DNA of 64,000 bases, taken from the NCBI GenBank assembly GCA_942159475.1, contig OW804094.1, positions 45,938,966-46,002,965 on the forward strand. Direction: 5' to 3'. Of this stretch, positions 62,501 to 64,000 are shown piece after piece; position 1 is the first letter of the stretch, and the number at the start of each line of letters is the position of its first letter. The position numbers and the translations under genes were made by a program. This DNA comes from Sthenelais limicola (Eukaryota > Annelida > Polychaeta > Phyllodocida > Sigalionidae). The notes under the pieces were generated by a model that worked only from the letters and a program-made list of their open reading frames with translations, made no database searches and was not told the origin of the DNA.

Positions 62501-63412
62501 GGACCCCCTTTATTAAAACTAGCCCTATTAATAATAGATTAGTAGTTTTGAGCTTGGTCAAAGCAAAGCAATTCTCATCAAAAGCAATTTTGTTTTTCAG
62601 AAAATCGGTGATTTCGACGTCGAAGCCAGTACTGTTATTGAAATGCACCGGTCCTTGATCGCCGATAAACTACAGAATTTACCTCACAATTGTGGAAACG
62701 CGGTAGCCAGTCAAAGTGATGAATACACAGAGCTTCGAACAGCATATGACAGCTATCTTAAATATTGTAACATGGTGGATATCATAGATATTTATCGTAA
62801 AATTCACGAAGAAATGTCCTGCAATGAAGAACTATCTCGGGACATACTTTCCTCAAATGTGATTGTTATTACCAAACCACTTGGAACCGTTGAAGTGAGT
62901 TGTATTTTTTTGTTTTGCAACTTTGATATTATCCTTTCTTCGTGTTCTGTTTAGCTATCATCTAGTTGTATAATAATTATATATAATCGCATCCAGTTCT
63001 TTTCGGACTTCTAATGCTAAAATCGTAAGCAGTACTAGATGTAATTTTATTATATTTCTCCCCTTATTGAAGTCACGTTGAATATCGAAGCTCTTTTCCT
63101 TGTTTAAATAGTGTTAGTTTTAACTTAAATTACAACATTAATTGAGTAAAGTAGTTTTTCTGAATGCTAGGGTTCTTCTTCTCGTCGTCCCCAATCCCTC
63201 TTAAGTAATATAAATATTTGATTGAAACACAGAACACCCTGATGAAGTTCTTAGCCGAGAGACGCAGCCAGGTACAAACTACAAAGATATGCATGCCTCT
63301 TGTTGGCGTGACAGAGACAGAGAAGGTGTCAGTTGAATGTGAGGATTCTACCCTTGGCGAAGCTTTGGAGATGTGCGAGGAGATGAAGCAATCAGCTGCT
63401 TCTGTCACCGAG
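59398..63412 (+). CDS. PARPBP: PARPBP/PARI, PCNA-interacting anti-recombinase (5' half, four coding exons)
   Basis: Spliced CDS: 59398-59554, 60629-60813, 62601-62894 and 63233-63412, 272 codons, continuing past the window. Every junction is GT-AG and the phases agree (1, 0, 0). The ATG has AAC before and G after, a strong context. From residue ~73 the product follows the N-terminal half of vertebrate PARI as I recall it: V-S-E-Y-F, S-N-E-R with a downstream A-D/E-D-x-M-x-x-x-Q-L segment, and Y-D-S-Y-L-K-Y-C-N-M-V-D-I-I-D-I-Y in exon 4. PARI is a UvrD-like protein without helicase motors that binds SUMO-PCNA and RAD51 at replication forks and limits recombination. The PIP-box and SUMO-binding tail would lie to the right. 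The ~72-residue leader before the match appears to be absent from the human protein. Confidence 0.75.
59633..59769. mobile_element. Foldback MITE-like palindrome in PARPBP intron 2
   Basis: Two 61-nt arms (59633-59693 and 59709-59769) are inverted copies with only about four mismatches, all near the outer ends, around a 15-nt loop. The inner ~45 bp, including GGACGAGATTCGTCCACATA, are perfect. No coding capacity. Its low divergence suggests recent insertion or a conserved hairpin. The rest of intron 2 (59770-60628) shows nothing recognisable. Confidence 0.8.
60629..60813 (+). CDS. PARPBP: PARPBP exon 3
   Basis: Acceptor TTTTTTAG, donor GTAATA. Residues 53-114. The second half holds the conserved S-N-E-R ... 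Q-L segment of PARI. Confidence 0.75.
61214..61258. mobile_element. Possible Penelope-like element fragment
   Basis: The phrase TGACGCGTTTCGCC ... GGCTTCTTCAGAGG resembles a conserved motif near the ends of Penelope-like retroelements (ACGCGTTTCG ... CTTC.TCAG). No GIY-YIG or RT coding sequence accompanies it. It lies in PARPBP intron 3. Confidence 0.3.
61548..62480. mobile_element. TIR element with TCATTAAA array in PARPBP intron 3
   Basis: Perfect 14-bp terminal inverted repeats CATGGTTCCCGCGG (61548-61561 and 62467-62480) are flanked by AATTC on both sides (61543-61547, 62481-62485). Just inside are direct copies of (A)GTCATTAAA: seven near the left end, three near the right. It is 933 bp with no transposase. 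A GGTTCCCGCGG-type end is reminiscent of hAT-like elements, but a 5-bp duplication would be unusual for hAT (8 bp). Family uncertain. Confidence 0.7.
62601..62894 (+). CDS. PARPBP: PARPBP exon 4
   Basis: Acceptor TTTTTCAG, donor GTGAGT, exactly 98 codons (residues 115-212). It contains the best-conserved block, YDSYLKYCNMVDIIDIY near residues 163-179. Confidence 0.78.
63233..63412 (+). CDS. PARPBP: PARPBP exon 5 (last exon in the window)
   Basis: Acceptor ACACAG, donor GTAAGG, exactly 60 codons (residues 213-272). Acidic and less conserved; it corresponds to the variable linker before the next conserved PARI block, which must lie beyond 64000. Confidence 0.7.
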
Positions 63413-64000
63413 GTAAGGGATTTCCCCTTTGTTGTCCTCCTATCCATAAGACGAATAGTTGTAACTAGCGTCTGCAATTTTACTCCCTTCCTTTATTCAC
63501 GACTGCTTACAGATGCAGTCTTTCCCATATTTTACTTATGAGTTCATCTATCTCTGCGTTTTGTGTCTGCCCAGTTCATGAAAAAAAAATTACAAAGCCT
63601 TTATATTACAACAAGGAAATGTCAAGACTGGGGACTTTGGAAACTGAGTATGATTTGTGAAAGCCCTTTCATTCCATCCATCTACCTACTTTTCGTTTCT
63701 CTGGTAATAGCAGGTGGTTATGTGATCCATCCACATCCATTACCATCGATTCCTCTGGCCTCATGAATTGTCTATTGATAATATAAGTACAGGGGCATAG
63801 GTCTGTATATATAATGTATGCAGAAGTTTTCTGTATAATTAACTCCATTGCATAATATACCACCTATTTTAAACGTATGGGTCGACCGATGAACCTGTTT
63901 CTAACTAAGACTACTATATAAGGTTTGCTAGAATAATCCACCCGAACGTTCCACCATGTCTCACTTGGTAACTAAATAAATCCGTCTGGCGCCAGAATCG
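63413..64000 (+). other. PARPBP intron 5, continuing past the window
   Basis: Starts at the GTAAGG donor. I find no further exon matching PARI before the right edge. Confidence 0.5.

Noticed and set aside
11124..63412. Functional link between the LINE NADAR domain and the PARP-binding gene PARPBP
   Set aside because: They are 40 kb apart; LINE insertions are largely position-independent, so this is coincidence unless shown otherwise.
1..64000. Search for CRISPR arrays, bacterial operons and ribosome binding sites
   Set aside because: The window is eukaryotic; there are no regularly spaced repeats of that kind.

Overview
The window is nuclear DNA from an animal: AT-rich, gene-poor, full of small palindromic elements and microsatellites, with canonical GT-AG introns. 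The best guess is a marine invertebrate deuterostome such as an echinoderm. The grounds are an abundance of the palindrome TAGGCCTA, a CR1/L2-like LINE with an esterase domain, and an invertebrate-style PARPBP gene. I cannot name the species.

Only two loci have strong coding evidence. (1) 11124-18811 is a nearly intact non-LTR retrotransposon (LINE) on the plus strand. Its first ORF joins an L1-type coiled-coil/RNA-binding region to a complete NADAR (YbiA-like, ADP-ribose-processing) domain. A second, overlapping ORF is an SGNH/GDSL esterase-like protein. A third encodes an AP-type endonuclease plus reverse transcriptase with every catalytic motif I looked for. The spacer before the third ORF carries three copies of a stem-loop whose base changes preserve pairing. 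A short A-tract and a 9-nt candidate target-site duplication mark the ends. (2) 58440 to beyond the right edge is the 5' half of a spliced plus-strand gene that I recognise as PARPBP/PARI, a PCNA-interacting anti-recombinase. It has a non-coding first exon and four coding exons in the window, and a promoter holding E2F, E-box, CCAAT and CDE/CHR-like sites.

The remaining ~50 kb shows no convincing protein gene. It holds foldback/MITE-like elements (7120-7335, 54648-54986, 56817-57003, 57913-58231, 59633-59769, 61548-62480), a Gypsy reverse-transcriptase relic (26418-26492), a kilobase-scale purine/pyrimidine tract (55031-56220), G- or C-runs often joined to CA repeats, a cluster of NF-kB-like sites (29849-30207), a miRNA-like hairpin (9324-9403), and promoter-like islands near 3.75 kb, 8.5 kb and 46.6 kb. 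These could be introns or regulatory DNA of genes whose exons I could not recognise.

The strongest candidate for something new is the NADAR domain inside a LINE ORF1. It suggests that the element carries an enzyme acting on ADP-ribosylated nucleic acid or NAD derivatives, perhaps against host ADP-ribosylation. That function is inference; the domain itself is clear in the sequence.
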